Source: Streptomyces goshikiensis
GTDB taxonomy: Bacteria; Actinomycetota; Actinomycetes; Streptomycetales; Streptomycetaceae
Assembly (NCBI RefSeq): GCF_014650555.1
Contig: NZ_BMVE01000013.1
Coordinates: forward strand, 62,001 to 126,000
Length of the DNA stretch: 64,000 nt
Reading direction: 5' to 3'
Position numbers and translations under genes: made by a program. Below the pieces are notes generated by a model. It searched no databases. It was given only the letters and a program-made list of their open reading frames with translations, and had not been told where the DNA came from. Each line of letters starts with the position of its first letter. The first letter of the stretch is position 1. Shown here in pieces: positions 50,059 through 58,851 of the stretch.

Positions 50059-51702
50059 TCAGGAGGAGGTCAGCACCGCCGCCACGATCGGGCCCGCCGC
50101 GTCGCCGCCGTGGCCGCCGCCCTCGACCATCGCGGCCGCCGCCACGTCACCGCTGAACCCGGTGAACCAGCTGTCAGGGCTGCCCGCGCCGTCGACCTCG
50201 GCCGAGCCGGTCTTCGCGCCCTTGTCGCCGCCGACCGGAGCCATCGCGGCCCTGCCCGTCCCGCTCGTCGCCGTCAGCCGCATCATCGAGACCAGCTGCT
50301 GCTGCACCCCCGGCTTCATCCGGCGGGCCGCCGTCGCGAGCTCGCGCCCGTCGAGCTCCGCCGGGACCAGCACCGGCTGGTGGAACAGGCCGCTGCGCGC
50401 CGTCGCCGTGATGGAGGCGACGTTCAGCGGGTTCATGGTGATCCGGCCCTGCCCGATGTACGCGGCGGCCGCGTCCGCGCCCGTCGCGTCCGGGACCTTG
50501 CCGTCGATGGACTTGATGCCCGTCTTCCAGTCCAGGCCTATGCCGAAGACCTCCCGGGCCTCCTTCGACAGCGCCCCGTCGTCGCCCACCGCCTTCATCT
50601 CGTTGATGAAGGCGGTGTTGCAGGACCTGGCGAAGCCGGTCGCGAAGTTGGCGCCGGGCGCCTCGAAGTTGTTCAGGTTGTGGAAGGAGCGCCCGCCCCA
50701 GGACGCGGTCTTGGTGCACTCGGCCGGCTTGTCGGCCGCCACCTTGCCCCGGTCCAGGAGCATCGCCGCCGTCACGATCTTCATCGTCGAGCCGGGGGCC
50801 CGCATGCCCAGCATCGCCGCGTTGTAGCCGTCCTTGCGGTTGTTGGCGACCGCCAGGATCTGCCCGTTGCTCGGCTTGACCGCGACCACCGAGGACTCGG
50901 GGAACTTGGCGACCGCCTTCTCCGCCGCCGCCTGGACCTTCGCGTCCAGGTACGTCTTGAGCGTGCTCGGCTCGCCCTCGACCAGCGTCAGCAGCGTCCG
51001 CTTCGCCCCGTCCCGCGCGGCCGGCTCGATCCACACCTCGGCGCCGGTCCTGCCGCCCGCCTTGTCGCCGTACGCCTCCCGCAGCTGGTCCAGGACCGGC
51101 CGCAGCGAGGGGTACTTCTCGGCGGTCAGCTCCTCGCCGCTGCGGTCCACCGCCTTGACCGGCGGGCTCGCGGGCGCGCCCGCGCGCAGCTTCTCGTCCT
51201 TCTGCAACTGCGGGTGGATGATCGAGGGCTGCCAGTCGACGAGCGGCTTCCCGCTGGTCAGACCGCGTACGACGGTCAGCTGCGAGTCGTACGCCAGCGG
51301 CTTGGTGACCCCCTCGTAGGTGATCTCCGCCGCGACCTTGTAGGGCACGGTGGCCCCGTTCTGCGTGCCCGGTGTGATCACCGCCTTGGACACGTACGCC
51401 TTGCCCCTGAAGTCGGCCACCGCCGGCTGCGCGGCCTGCGCGTTGTTGGTCAGCTCCGCGGCCGCGCGGTCGTCTCCGGCCGCCCACGCGGCGAGGAAGG
51501 CACTGGCGGTCCGGGCGGCCTCCTTCTCGGTGACGGGGCCGCTGCCCTTGTCCGCGTGCAGGACGGTCTCCTCGCCCTTGCCCCCGCCCGTCCCTTCCTT
51601 GCCGCCGGCATCGCCGACCAGCGCGTACACCCCGTACCCGGCTCCGCCGATCATCGCGAGGAACACCCCGCCGACGATGGCACCCTTTGCCGCCCCGTTC
51701 AC
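50059..51702 (-). CDS. penicillin-binding transpeptidase with NTF2-like (MecA_N) domain
   Basis: 547 residues. One N-terminal membrane anchor (AIVGGVFLAMIGGAGYGVYALVG), an NTF2-like MecA_N domain (about 45-165), then the transpeptidase. The active-site motifs are PGSTMK (nucleophile Ser), SCN and KTGSAE. It cross-links peptidoglycan; Streptomyces carry several such genes. GTG at 51702 is chosen because GGGGAGGGG lies just before; the upstream GTG (51726) would translate that ribosome site. Confidence 0.92.
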   Translation of the reverse strand: MNGAAKGAIVGGVFLAMIGGAGYGVYALVGDAGGKEGTGGGKGEETVLHADKGSGPVTEKEAARTASAFLAAWAAGDDRAAAELTNNAQAAQPAVADFRGKAYVSKAVITPGTQNGATVPYKVAAEITYEGVTKPLAYDSQLTVVRGLTSGKPLVDWQPSIIHPQLQKDEKLRAGAPASPPVKAVDRSGEELTAEKYPSLRPVLDQLREAYGDKAGGRTGAEVWIEPAARDGAKRTLLTLVEGEPSTLKTYLDAKVQAAAEKAVAKFPESSVVAVKPSNGQILAVANNRKDGYNAAMLGMRAPGSTMKIVTAAMLLDRGKVAADKPAECTKTASWGGRSFHNLNNFEAPGANFATGFARSCNTAFINEMKAVGDDGALSKEAREVFGIGLDWKTGIKSIDGKVPDATGADAAAAYIGQGRITMNPLNVASITATARSGLFHQPVLVPAELDGRELATAARRMKPGVQQQLVSMMRLTATSGTGRAAMAPVGGDKGAKTGSAEVDGAGSPDSWFTGFSGDVAAAAMVEGGGHGGDAAGPIVAAVLTSS

Positions 51703-51872
51703 TTGCGTCCCCTCCCCAGGAAACACGGTTCTCTGAACATGTTCAAGAACCCCTGGTGTGGACCTTACGTCGTACGGGGAACACTCTGTGTACTTGTTAC
51801 CGGACCGGAATGTCGCGGACCACTGCCCGTCCCGACTTCGTCAGGTGCCCTTTCGGCCACCCCCGACCCCCC

Positions 51873-53651
51873 TCAGACCCAGGTGTCCAGCCACATCCGG
51901 CCCCGCCAGGAGTCCATGGGGAGGGTCTGGCCCGTGAAGACCGGCCAGAAGTAGATGAAGTTCCAGATGATCAGCAGCACCAGCACGCCCGCGCCGATCG
52001 CGCCGAGGGCCCGGCGGCGCTCCGAGGAGCCCGCGGGCCCCAGCAGGGCGCCGATCATCATCGCCACCGCCAGGCACAGGTACGGGACGAAGACCACCGC
52101 GTAGAAGAAGAAGATGGTCCGCTCCTGGTAGTTGAACCAGGGCAGCAGGCCCGCGCCCAGCGCGCAGGCGATCGCGCCCGCCCGCCAGTCGCGGCGGAAG
52201 AACCACCGCCACAGCACGTACAGCAGCGCGAAGCAGCCCGCCCACCACAGCACCGGAGTGCCGAGCGCTAGCACCTCGCGCGCGCACTTGCCGGCCTCCG
52301 TCGCCGGGCAGCCGTCGGTGCCGGGCGCGGGGGACTCGTAGAAGTAGGAGACCGGGCGCCCCAGGACGAGCCAGCTCCACGGGTTCGACTCGTAGGTGTG
52401 CCCGTCGTGCAGGTTGACGTGGAACTGGTAGACCTCGGTCTCGTAGTGCCACAGGCTGCGCAGCCACTCCGGCAGGAACCCCAGCGAACTGCCCTGGTCG
52501 TTCTTGGCGGCCCAGTCGCGGAAGTAGCCGCCCTTGCCGTCGTCCGAGCTCAGGATCCAGCCCGTCCACGAGGCCAGGTACACCGCGATCGCCACCGGGA
52601 CCGTCGACACGAAGGCCGGCAGCGCGTCCCGGCGCAGCATCGTCGCGTACGGGGCGCCCGCGCCCGCCGTCCGGCGCGCGGCGGCGTCCCACAGCACGGT
52701 CAGGACGCCGAAGAAGGCGAGGACGACCAGACCGTTCCACTTCGTGCCGAAGGCCAGGCCCAGGCAGACGCCCGCCAGCACCCGGTACGGGCGCCAGCCC
52801 AGCCGCAGGGACTCCGCGATCTCCAGGTCCGGCCGGGTCCGCCCCTCCGCGTCCACGGGGAGCGCCGCCGCGAGCCGGGCCCGCGCCCGGTCCCGGTCGA
52901 TCAGCAGGCACCCGAAGGCGGCCAGTACGAAGAACATCAGCACCAGGTCGAGCAGCGCGGTCCGGCTCATCACCAGGTGCAGGCCGTCCACCGCGAGCAG
53001 CGCGCCCGCCAGGCACCCCAGGAACGTCGAGCGGAACAGGCGGCGCCCGATCCGGCACAGCATCAGCACCGACAGGGTGCCGAGCACGGCGGTCATGAAC
53101 CGCCAGCCGAAGGGGGTGAAGCCGAACATCCATTCACCGAGGCCGATCACCCATTTGCCGACCGGCGGGTGCACCACGTAGCCCGGATCCAGGGGCAGCG
53201 AGATCCCGTCCGGGTTGGCGAGGATCGACTTGTCGATGTCCTTGGGCCAGCTCGCCTCGTAGCCCTGCCGGATCGTGGCCCAGGCGTCCTTGGCGTAGTA
53301 CGTCTCGTCGAATATCACCGCCTTCGGGCTGCCCAGGTGCGCGAACCGCAGCACGCCCGCGACCAGCGCCACCACCAGCGGCCCCGCCCACGCCAGGACG
53401 CGCTGCCAGACGTCCACCGCCGAGGGCGGCACCCCGAGCGCCGTCCACAGCTGCGCGGCCGGCTTCGCGTACGGGGGCACCAGCCGGGTGCGGACGTCCG
53501 GGGCCGGGGCCCCGCCGCCGGCCGGCGGCGCGTATCCGAAGGCGCGCAGGCGGCGCAGCCAGGGGGACGGCTCTACGTCGGATTCGCGCCCCGCCGAAGG
53601 GGCGGGCGGGGCCCCCGCGGGGCTGGGCGGCGGCGTCGCGGTACTGGTCAC
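51873..53651 (-). CDS. pmt: polyprenol-phosphate-mannose protein O-mannosyltransferase (Pmt)
   Basis: 592 residues, about eleven membrane helices, GT39 family. The N-terminal catalytic loop is SPKAVIFDETYYAKDAW, with the DE pair conserved in Pmt proteins; HPPVGKW follows, and FGTKWNG is typical. It mannosylates exported proteins and in Streptomyces is needed for phage receptor glycosylation and resistance traits. GTG at 53651 has a TACGAT box 6 nt upstream; a longer frame is rejected. Divergent from rsmI, a conserved actinobacterial arrangement. Confidence 0.92.
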   Translation of the reverse strand: MTSTATPPPSPAGAPPAPSAGRESDVEPSPWLRRLRAFGYAPPAGGGAPAPDVRTRLVPPYAKPAAQLWTALGVPPSAVDVWQRVLAWAGPLVVALVAGVLRFAHLGSPKAVIFDETYYAKDAWATIRQGYEASWPKDIDKSILANPDGISLPLDPGYVVHPPVGKWVIGLGEWMFGFTPFGWRFMTAVLGTLSVLMLCRIGRRLFRSTFLGCLAGALLAVDGLHLVMSRTALLDLVLMFFVLAAFGCLLIDRDRARARLAAALPVDAEGRTRPDLEIAESLRLGWRPYRVLAGVCLGLAFGTKWNGLVVLAFFGVLTVLWDAAARRTAGAGAPYATMLRRDALPAFVSTVPVAIAVYLASWTGWILSSDDGKGGYFRDWAAKNDQGSSLGFLPEWLRSLWHYETEVYQFHVNLHDGHTYESNPWSWLVLGRPVSYFYESPAPGTDGCPATEAGKCAREVLALGTPVLWWAGCFALLYVLWRWFFRRDWRAGAIACALGAGLLPWFNYQERTIFFFYAVVFVPYLCLAVAMMIGALLGPAGSSERRRALGAIGAGVLVLLIIWNFIYFWPVFTGQTLPMDSWRGRMWLDTWV

Positions 53652-53657
53652 CGGGTC

Positions 53658-53663
53658 ATCGTA
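53658..53663 (-). promoter_or_regulatory. -10 box TACGAT of a predicted leaderless pmt promoter
   Basis: Minus strand TACGAT, 6 nt (GACCCG), then the GTG start. Confidence 0.45.
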
Positions 53664-53738
53664 GGGAACGCTCCCGTGGGAACCCCAGTGCCGGGGCGCG
53701 CGGGGTGGGACCACCGGGAGGGCTGAGAGGATGGGTGG

Positions 53739-54635
53739 GTGACGACTGACCAGCCCCTCGGCCCCGATTCCTCCGCCCCCACCGGCGTCCTCGTGCTCGC
53801 CGGCACCCCCATCGGCGACCTCGCCGACGCCCCGCCGCGGCTCGCGGCCGAGCTGGAGCGGGCGGACGTGATCGCCGCCGAGGACACCCGGCGGCTGCGC
53901 CGGCTGACCCAGGGGCTCGGCGTGCACACCACCGGGCGGGTGCTCTCCTACTTCGAGGGCAACGAGTCGGCGCGCACCCCCGAGCTGGTCGAGGCCCTGG
54001 AGGCGGGCAAGCGGGTGCTGCTCGTCACGGACGCGGGGATGCCCTCGGTCTCCGACCCCGGCTACCGGCTCGTGGCCGCCGCCGTGGAGAAGGACCTCAA
54101 GGTCACCGCCGTGCCCGGGCCCTCCGCCGTCCTCACCGCGCTCGCCCTGTCCGGGCTGCCCGTGGACCGGTTCTGCTTCGAGGGGTTCCTGCCGCGCAAG
54201 GCGGGCGAGCGGCTCGGCCGGCTCCGCGAGGTCGAGGGCGAGCGGCGGACCCTGGTCTACTTCGAGGCCCCGCACCGGCTGGACGACACCCTGGCCGCCA
54301 TGGCCGAGGTCTTCGGCGCCGAGCGGCGGGCCGCCGTGTGCCGCGAGCTGACCAAGACGTACGAGGAGGTCAAGCGCGGCGGACTCGGCGAGCTGGCGGC
54401 CTGGGCGGCCGAGGGCGTGCGCGGGGAGATCACCGTGGTCGTCGAGGGCGCCCCGGAGGCCCGGCCCGGCGACGTGGACGCCGAGGAGCTGGTGCGCAGG
54501 GTGCGGGTGCGCGAGGAGGCGGGCGAGCGCCGCAAGGAGGCCATCGCGGCGGTCGCGGCCGAGGTCGGAGTACCCAAGCGCGAGGTGTTCGACGCGGTCG
54601 TCGCGGCAAAGAACGCGGCACAAAAGGTGCTGTGA
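53739..54635 (+). CDS. rsmI: 16S rRNA (cytidine(1402)-2'-O)-methyltransferase
   Basis: 298 residues, tetrapyrrole-methylase fold. Motifs LVLAGTPIGDLADAP, VIAAEDTRRLRRL, VTDAGMPSVSDPGYRLV and AVPGPSAVLTALALSGLP match RsmI. It uses SAM to 2'-O-methylate C1402 in the ribosomal decoding centre. The C-terminal helix (RRKEAIAAVAAEVGVPKREVFDAVV) is standard. Confidence 0.95.
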   Translation: MTTDQPLGPDSSAPTGVLVLAGTPIGDLADAPPRLAAELERADVIAAEDTRRLRRLTQGLGVHTTGRVLSYFEGNESARTPELVEALEAGKRVLLVTDAGMPSVSDPGYRLVAAAVEKDLKVTAVPGPSAVLTALALSGLPVDRFCFEGFLPRKAGERLGRLREVEGERRTLVYFEAPHRLDDTLAAMAEVFGAERRAAVCRELTKTYEEVKRGGLGELAAWAAEGVRGEITVVVEGAPEARPGDVDAEELVRRVRVREEAGERRKEAIAAVAAEVGVPKREVFDAVVAAKNAAQKVL

Positions 54636-54757
54636 TCCGGTAAAGAGCTAACCTGAAAAGCAAAGCTCAGACCGGGTACCGGGCGCTTTGTGACATGACT
54701 CGCCCAAAGGCCGTCCAACAGTCGACAGGACCTGATGCGCTCCCGCCCGAAGAGGCG

Positions 54758-54781
54758 TCCACTGGCTAATGCACCAGTGGA
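54758..54781 (+). promoter_or_regulatory. leader hairpin before the zinc-ribbon gene
   Basis: TCCACTGG (54758-54765) and CCAGTGGA (54774-54781) form a perfect 8-bp stem ending 5 nt before the AAAAGGAG ribosome site. It could mask or present the site. Confidence 0.4.
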
Positions 54782-54796
54782 ACAAAAGGAGCTGGC

Positions 54797-55294
54797 ATGA
54801 GTGAGATCGCTGACAGCCCGGTCACCCCGGTACCCGCACCCGCCGTCGTCTCCACACCTCCCGTGCACACCGTGCACGAGGCGTACTCCTTCGCCTGCAT
54901 GAAGTGCGGCTACAGCTGGGAGCAGGGGTACGAGATCGAGCACCACGTCGACATCAACGGCCAGCCGTTCATCATGTACACGGTGGGCGGTGAGCGCGTC
55001 CCGTCCCCGCTGTCCAACCCGACCTGCATGAACTGCGGCGGGCACGTGGTGCGGATCATGCGCGAGGGTCAGGTCTCGGCGGTGCGCAGCACCCTCGACA
55101 GCATCTACCACCACCCCGTGGCGCCCGGGATAGCCGGGCCGGTCCCGGCGGGCGTGGACGTCCCCCGCACCCCCAAGCCGCGCAGGCGGCCCCGGCGCGA
55201 GGCGCCCGGCCCGGTGGCGGTCTCCGCCGACGCGGACGGGCGTGCCGGGCGGCGCGGGCTGCTGGCCCGGCTGAGGTCGATGTTCCGGTCATAA
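54797..55294 (+). CDS. zinc-ribbon-like protein, unknown function
   Basis: 165 residues. Two CxxC pairs (CMKC at about 35-38 and CMNC at about 77-80) likely bind one zinc ion, with YSWEQGYEIEHHVDINGQPFIMY between. The C-terminal half is basic and Pro/Arg-rich (KPRRRPRREAP ... RRGLLARLRSMFRS). This position between rsmI and tatD is conserved in Streptomyces. Function unknown; nucleic-acid binding is possible from the basic tail. AAAAGGAG precedes the ATG. Confidence 0.8.
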   Translation: MSEIADSPVTPVPAPAVVSTPPVHTVHEAYSFACMKCGYSWEQGYEIEHHVDINGQPFIMYTVGGERVPSPLSNPTCMNCGGHVVRIMREGQVSAVRSTLDSIYHHPVAPGIAGPVPAGVDVPRTPKPRRRPRREAPGPVAVSADADGRAGRRGLLARLRSMFRS

Positions 55295-55297
55295 GAT
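55292..55297 (+). promoter_or_regulatory. -10 box TAAGAT of a predicted leaderless tatD promoter
   Basis: TAAGAT overlaps the stop codon of the upstream gene and lies 7 nt before the tatD ATG. Confidence 0.4.
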
Positions 55298-55304
55298 CGG
55301 CCGT

Positions 55305-56180
55305 ATGAGCCGTACCTCGAACGACGCCCCGCCCCCGCTGCCCGAACCGCTCCGGGTGGCGGTGGCCGACTCCCACACCCACCTGGACCTCCAGGCCGGC
55401 ACCGTCGAGGAGGGCCTCGCCAAGGCCGCCTCCGTCGGCGTGACGACCGTGGTCCAGGTGGGCTGCGACGTGAAGGGGTCCCGCTGGGCGGCCGAGACCG
55501 CCGCCCAGTACGACAATGTCCACGCCGCCGTGGCCCTTCACCCGAACGAAGCCCCCCGCATCGTGCTGGGGGATCCTGACGGCTGGTCACGGCAGGGCGC
55601 CCGGGCGGGCGGTGGCGAGGCGGCCCTCGACGAGGCCCTCGCCGAGATCGAGGCGCTGGCCGCCCTCGACCACGTCAAGGCCGTCGGCGAGACCGGGCTC
55701 GACTACTTCCGCACCGGACCCGAGGGCATGGCCGCCCAGGAACGCTCCTTCCGCGCCCACATCGAGATCGCCAAGCGGCAGGGCAAGGCCCTGGTCATCC
55801 ACGACCGCGAGGCCCACGCCGATGTGCTGCGCGTGCTGCGCGAGGAGGGCGCGCCCGAGCGGACGGTGTTCCACTGCTACTCCGGGGACGCGGAGATGGC
55901 CCGCGAGTGCGCCGCCGCCGGGTACTACATGTCCTTCGCCGGGACCGTCACCTTCAAGAACGCCCAGCCGCTGCGCGACGCCCTTGCGGTGGCCCCGCTG
56001 GAACTGGTGCTGGTCGAGACCGACGCGCCGTACCTGACCCCGGCGCCGTACCGCGGCCGGCCGAACGCGCCGTACCTCATTCCGCTGACGGTGCGGGCGA
56101 TGGCGGCGGTCCGCGGCCTGGACGAGGACGCCATGGCGACGGCGCTGGCGGCCAACACCGCGCGGGCCTTCGCGTACTGA
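55305..56180 (+). CDS. tatD: TatD family metal-dependent deoxyribonuclease
   Basis: 291 residues, amidohydrolase-type barrel. Metal ligands in SHTHLDL, VGETGLDYF, ALVIHDREAH, FHCYSGD and VETDAPYLTP. TatD proteins are 3'-5' exonucleases with DNA-repair or quality-control roles. An insertion of about 15 residues follows LHPNEAPRIV. Confidence 0.92.
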   Translation: MSRTSNDAPPPLPEPLRVAVADSHTHLDLQAGTVEEGLAKAASVGVTTVVQVGCDVKGSRWAAETAAQYDNVHAAVALHPNEAPRIVLGDPDGWSRQGARAGGGEAALDEALAEIEALAALDHVKAVGETGLDYFRTGPEGMAAQERSFRAHIEIAKRQGKALVIHDREAHADVLRVLREEGAPERTVFHCYSGDAEMARECAAAGYYMSFAGTVTFKNAQPLRDALAVAPLELVLVETDAPYLTPAPYRGRPNAPYLIPLTVRAMAAVRGLDEDAMATALAANTARAFAY

Positions 56181-56256
56181 GCGCACGCCCGGGGCCGGAC
56201 GTGTTTTCGACACGCTGAGTAGCCGAACGGCTTTGGTGAGTGACGGCTCCGCCCGC

Positions 56257-56262
56257 TAGGGT
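56257..56262 (+). promoter_or_regulatory. -10 box TAGGGT of the rpfB promoter
   Basis: TAGGGT 43 nt before the rpfB GTG. This gene, unlike several neighbours, would have a leader of about 37 nt, preceded by a small palindrome (AGCCGAACGGCT, 56221-56232). Confidence 0.35.
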
Positions 56263-56305
56263 GCCGTGCCCGTAGCAGCGGGGCCGGACCACTGGAGCGA
56301 GCGTC

Positions 56306-57943
56306 GTGAGCGATAGTCCTTTGCCGTGGGCCTGGCCGGCCCCGGAGCTCGGCGAGCCGGCCTGGCCGGGGCCGCCACCGGCGTACGACCCGGCGGCCGG
56401 CGCGGCGTACGCCCCGGCCGCCGCCGACCCCGACGCGGCGAACGCCCTCCCGACCCCCCGGCGCGGCTCCCGCCGCCGCGCGGCCCCCGAACCGGCCGAA
56501 GCCCCCGCCCGCCCCGGCCCGGGCACCGGCCGCCGGGGCCGCCCCGCGCCGCCCGACCCGGGCACGGGCCACTGGGAGCGCTACGGCGCCCCGGACGCGG
56601 GCCCCGAACCCCTCGCGGGCACCGGCCGCCGGGGCCGTCCCGCACCGGCGGACGCGGGCCCCGAGCCCGGCCCGGGCACGGGCTACCGGAGGCGCTCGGC
56701 CGCGCCGGACGCGGGGCCGGAGCCCGGCCCGGGTACGGGGCGGCGGGGGCGTCCCGCGCCGGTGGAGGGCGGGGGCGGGCGGCGACGGAGTCCGGGCGGC
56801 GGCGCCCCGAGGACCGGGCGGCGGCGGCGCGCGGTCGCGCCGGTGGCCGCGCGCGACAGCTGGCGGCGGCTCGTCCCGCAGGCGCTGGTCGTCGCCTTCC
56901 TCGCCGGCGGCACCACCGCCTTCGTGGCCGCCGACAAATCCGTCCGGCTCACCGTCGACGGAGTCCCCCGCACCGTCCGCACCTTCGCCGGTGACGTCGA
57001 CGCGCTGCTGGCCGCCGAAGGCCTCGGCGTCGGCCCCCACGACCTCCTCGCCCCCGCACGGGAAGCCTCCCTCGACGACGGCGACGAGATCGTCGTCCGC
57101 TACGGCCGCCCCCTGCGGCTCACCCTCGACGGCAGCCGCCGCCAGGTGTGGACCACCGCCCGCACGATCGACGGAGCCCTGCGCCAGCTCGGCGTCCGCG
57201 CCGAGGGCGCCTACCTCTCCGCGCCGCGCACCGCCCCCGTCCCCCGCGACGGCCTCACCCTCAGCGTCCGCACCGAGCGCAGCGTCACCTTCATGGCCGA
57301 CGGCCGCGAACGCACCATCCGTACCAACGCCGCCACCGTCCAGGAGGCCCTCGACCAGGCCGGCGTCACCCTCCACGACCAGGACACCACCTCCGTACCC
57401 CCGGGCTCCTTCCCGCGCGACGGCCAGACCGTCACCGTGCTCCGGATCAGCGGCACCCGCGAGGTCCGCGAGGAACGCATCCCGTACGAGACGCAGCGGA
57501 TCGACGACGCCACCCTCTTCGCCGGGACCGAGGTCGTCGAACAGGCCGGCCGCCCCGGCGCCCGCCGCGTCACCTACAGCCTGCGCACCGTCAACGGGGT
57601 CCACGAGAAGGCCCGCCGGATCGCCGAGGAGACCGTCCGCGAGCCCGTCACCCAGCGGGTCCTCGTCGGGACCCGGACGCTGCCCGCCTCCGTGGCCGGC
57701 GCGGACGGCCTCGACTGGGCCGCCCTGGCCCAGTGTGAATCCGGCGGCCGCCCCGACGCCACCGACCCCTCGGGCACCTACGGCGGCCTCTACCAGTTCG
57801 ACGTACGCACCTGGCAGGCCCTCGGCGGCTCCGGCCGCCCCCAGGACGCCCCGGGCCAGGAGCAGACGTACCGGGCCAAGAAGCTCTACGTGCAGCGGGG
57901 GGCGACTCCGTGGCCGCACTGCGGCCGTAGGCTTTACCGGTGA
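56306..57943 (+). CDS. rpfB: RpfB-like resuscitation-promoting factor
   Basis: 545 residues. Residues 1-185 are a cytoplasmic-side low-complexity tail rich in Pro, Gly and Arg, with RRGRP repeated three times. One membrane span (LVPQALVVAFLAGGTTAFVAA, about 189-209) follows. Then three DUF348 domains (about 210-375), a G5 domain (about 380-455) and the C-terminal transglycosylase (LDWAALAQCESGGRPD, catalytic Glu; GGLYQFDVRTWQALGG). It cleaves peptidoglycan in germination and growth resumption. GTG start; the stop overlaps rsmA. Confidence 0.92.
   Translation: MSDSPLPWAWPAPELGEPAWPGPPPAYDPAAGAAYAPAAADPDAANALPTPRRGSRRRAAPEPAEAPARPGPGTGRRGRPAPPDPGTGHWERYGAPDAGPEPLAGTGRRGRPAPADAGPEPGPGTGYRRRSAAPDAGPEPGPGTGRRGRPAPVEGGGGRRRSPGGGAPRTGRRRRAVAPVAARDSWRRLVPQALVVAFLAGGTTAFVAADKSVRLTVDGVPRTVRTFAGDVDALLAAEGLGVGPHDLLAPAREASLDDGDEIVVRYGRPLRLTLDGSRRQVWTTARTIDGALRQLGVRAEGAYLSAPRTAPVPRDGLTLSVRTERSVTFMADGRERTIRTNAATVQEALDQAGVTLHDQDTTSVPPGSFPRDGQTVTVLRISGTREVREERIPYETQRIDDATLFAGTEVVEQAGRPGARRVTYSLRTVNGVHEKARRIAEETVREPVTQRVLVGTRTLPASVAGADGLDWAALAQCESGGRPDATDPSGTYGGLYQFDVRTWQALGGSGRPQDAPGQEQTYRAKKLYVQRGATPWPHCGRRLYR
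57928..57933 (+). promoter_or_regulatory. -10 box TAGGCT inside the end of rpfB (rsmA promoter)
   Basis: TAGGCT, 6 nt (TTACCG), then the rsmA GTG at 57940. A second, leaderless message for rsmA could start here although the gene also overlaps rpfB. Confidence 0.4.
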
Positions 57944-58851
57944 GCACCGCAGAGCAGCAGCCCGAAAGCACCGAAAGCACCACCTCCGATGCCCTCCTCG
58001 GCCCGGCCGACATCCGGGAGCTGGCCGCCGCCCTCGGCGTCCGGCCGACGAAGCAGAAGGGGCAGAACTTCGTCATCGACGCCAACACGGTGCGCCGCAT
58101 CGTGCGGACCGCCGAGGTGCGCCCCGACGACGTGGTCGTCGAGGTCGGGCCGGGCCTGGGCTCGCTGACGCTCGCACTGCTGGAGGCCGCCGACCGGGTG
58201 ACCGCCGTCGAGATCGACGACATCCTCGCCGCCGCGCTGCCCGCCACCATCGAGGCGCGGATGCCGCAGCGCAAGGACCGCTTCGCGCTGGTGCACTCCG
58301 ACGCGATGCTGGTGACGGAACTGCCGGGTCCGGCGCCGACCGCCCTCGTCGCGAACCTGCCGTACAACGTGGCCGTACCGGTGCTGCTGACCATGCTCGA
58401 CCGCTTCCCGAGCATCGAGCGGACGCTGGTCATGGTGCAGGCCGAGGTCGCCGACCGGCTCGCCGCCGAGCCGGGCAACAAGGTGTACGGAGTCCCCTCC
58501 GTCAAGGCCAACTGGTACGCGCACGTCAAGCGGGCCGGGTCCATCGGCCGCAAGGTGTTCTGGCCCGCGCCGAACGTGGACTCCGGGCTGGTCTCGCTGG
58601 TGCGGCGGGCCGAGCCGATCAAGACCTCGGCCTCGAAGGCGGAGGTGTTCGCGGTCGTGGACGCCGCGTTCGCGCAGCGCCGCAAGACGCTGCGGGCCGC
58701 GCTGGCCGGATGGGCGGGCTCCGCGGCGGGCGCCGAGGCGGCGCTGGTCGCGGCGGGCGTCTCCCCGCAGGCGCGCGGCGAGTCGCTGACGGTCGAGGAG
58801 TTCGCGGCGATCGCCGAGCACAAGCCGGCGGCGCAGAGGCCCGCGCTGTGA
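57940..58851 (+). CDS. rsmA: 16S rRNA (adenine(1518)-N6/adenine(1519)-N6)-dimethyltransferase
   Basis: 303 residues. KQKGQNFVIDANTVRRIV, SAM motif VVEVGPGLGSLTLALLE, VTAVEIDD and catalytic NLPYNVAVPVL are the KsgA/RsmA signatures. It dimethylates two adenines in 16S rRNA helix 45; loss gives kasugamycin resistance. The N-terminal 30 residues are an extra Ser/Thr/Glu-rich extension. Overlaps rpfB and ispE at start and stop. Confidence 0.95.
   Translation: MSTAEQQPESTESTTSDALLGPADIRELAAALGVRPTKQKGQNFVIDANTVRRIVRTAEVRPDDVVVEVGPGLGSLTLALLEAADRVTAVEIDDILAAALPATIEARMPQRKDRFALVHSDAMLVTELPGPAPTALVANLPYNVAVPVLLTMLDRFPSIERTLVMVQAEVADRLAAEPGNKVYGVPSVKANWYAHVKRAGSIGRKVFWPAPNVDSGLVSLVRRAEPIKTSASKAEVFAVVDAAFAQRRKTLRAALAGWAGSAAGAEAALVAAGVSPQARGESLTVEEFAAIAEHKPAAQRPAL

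Noticed and set aside
56181..56305. Possible c-di-AMP (ydaO) riboswitch upstream of rpfB
   Set aside because: Such switches often precede rpf genes, but the gap is only about 125 bp and lacks the conserved helices.
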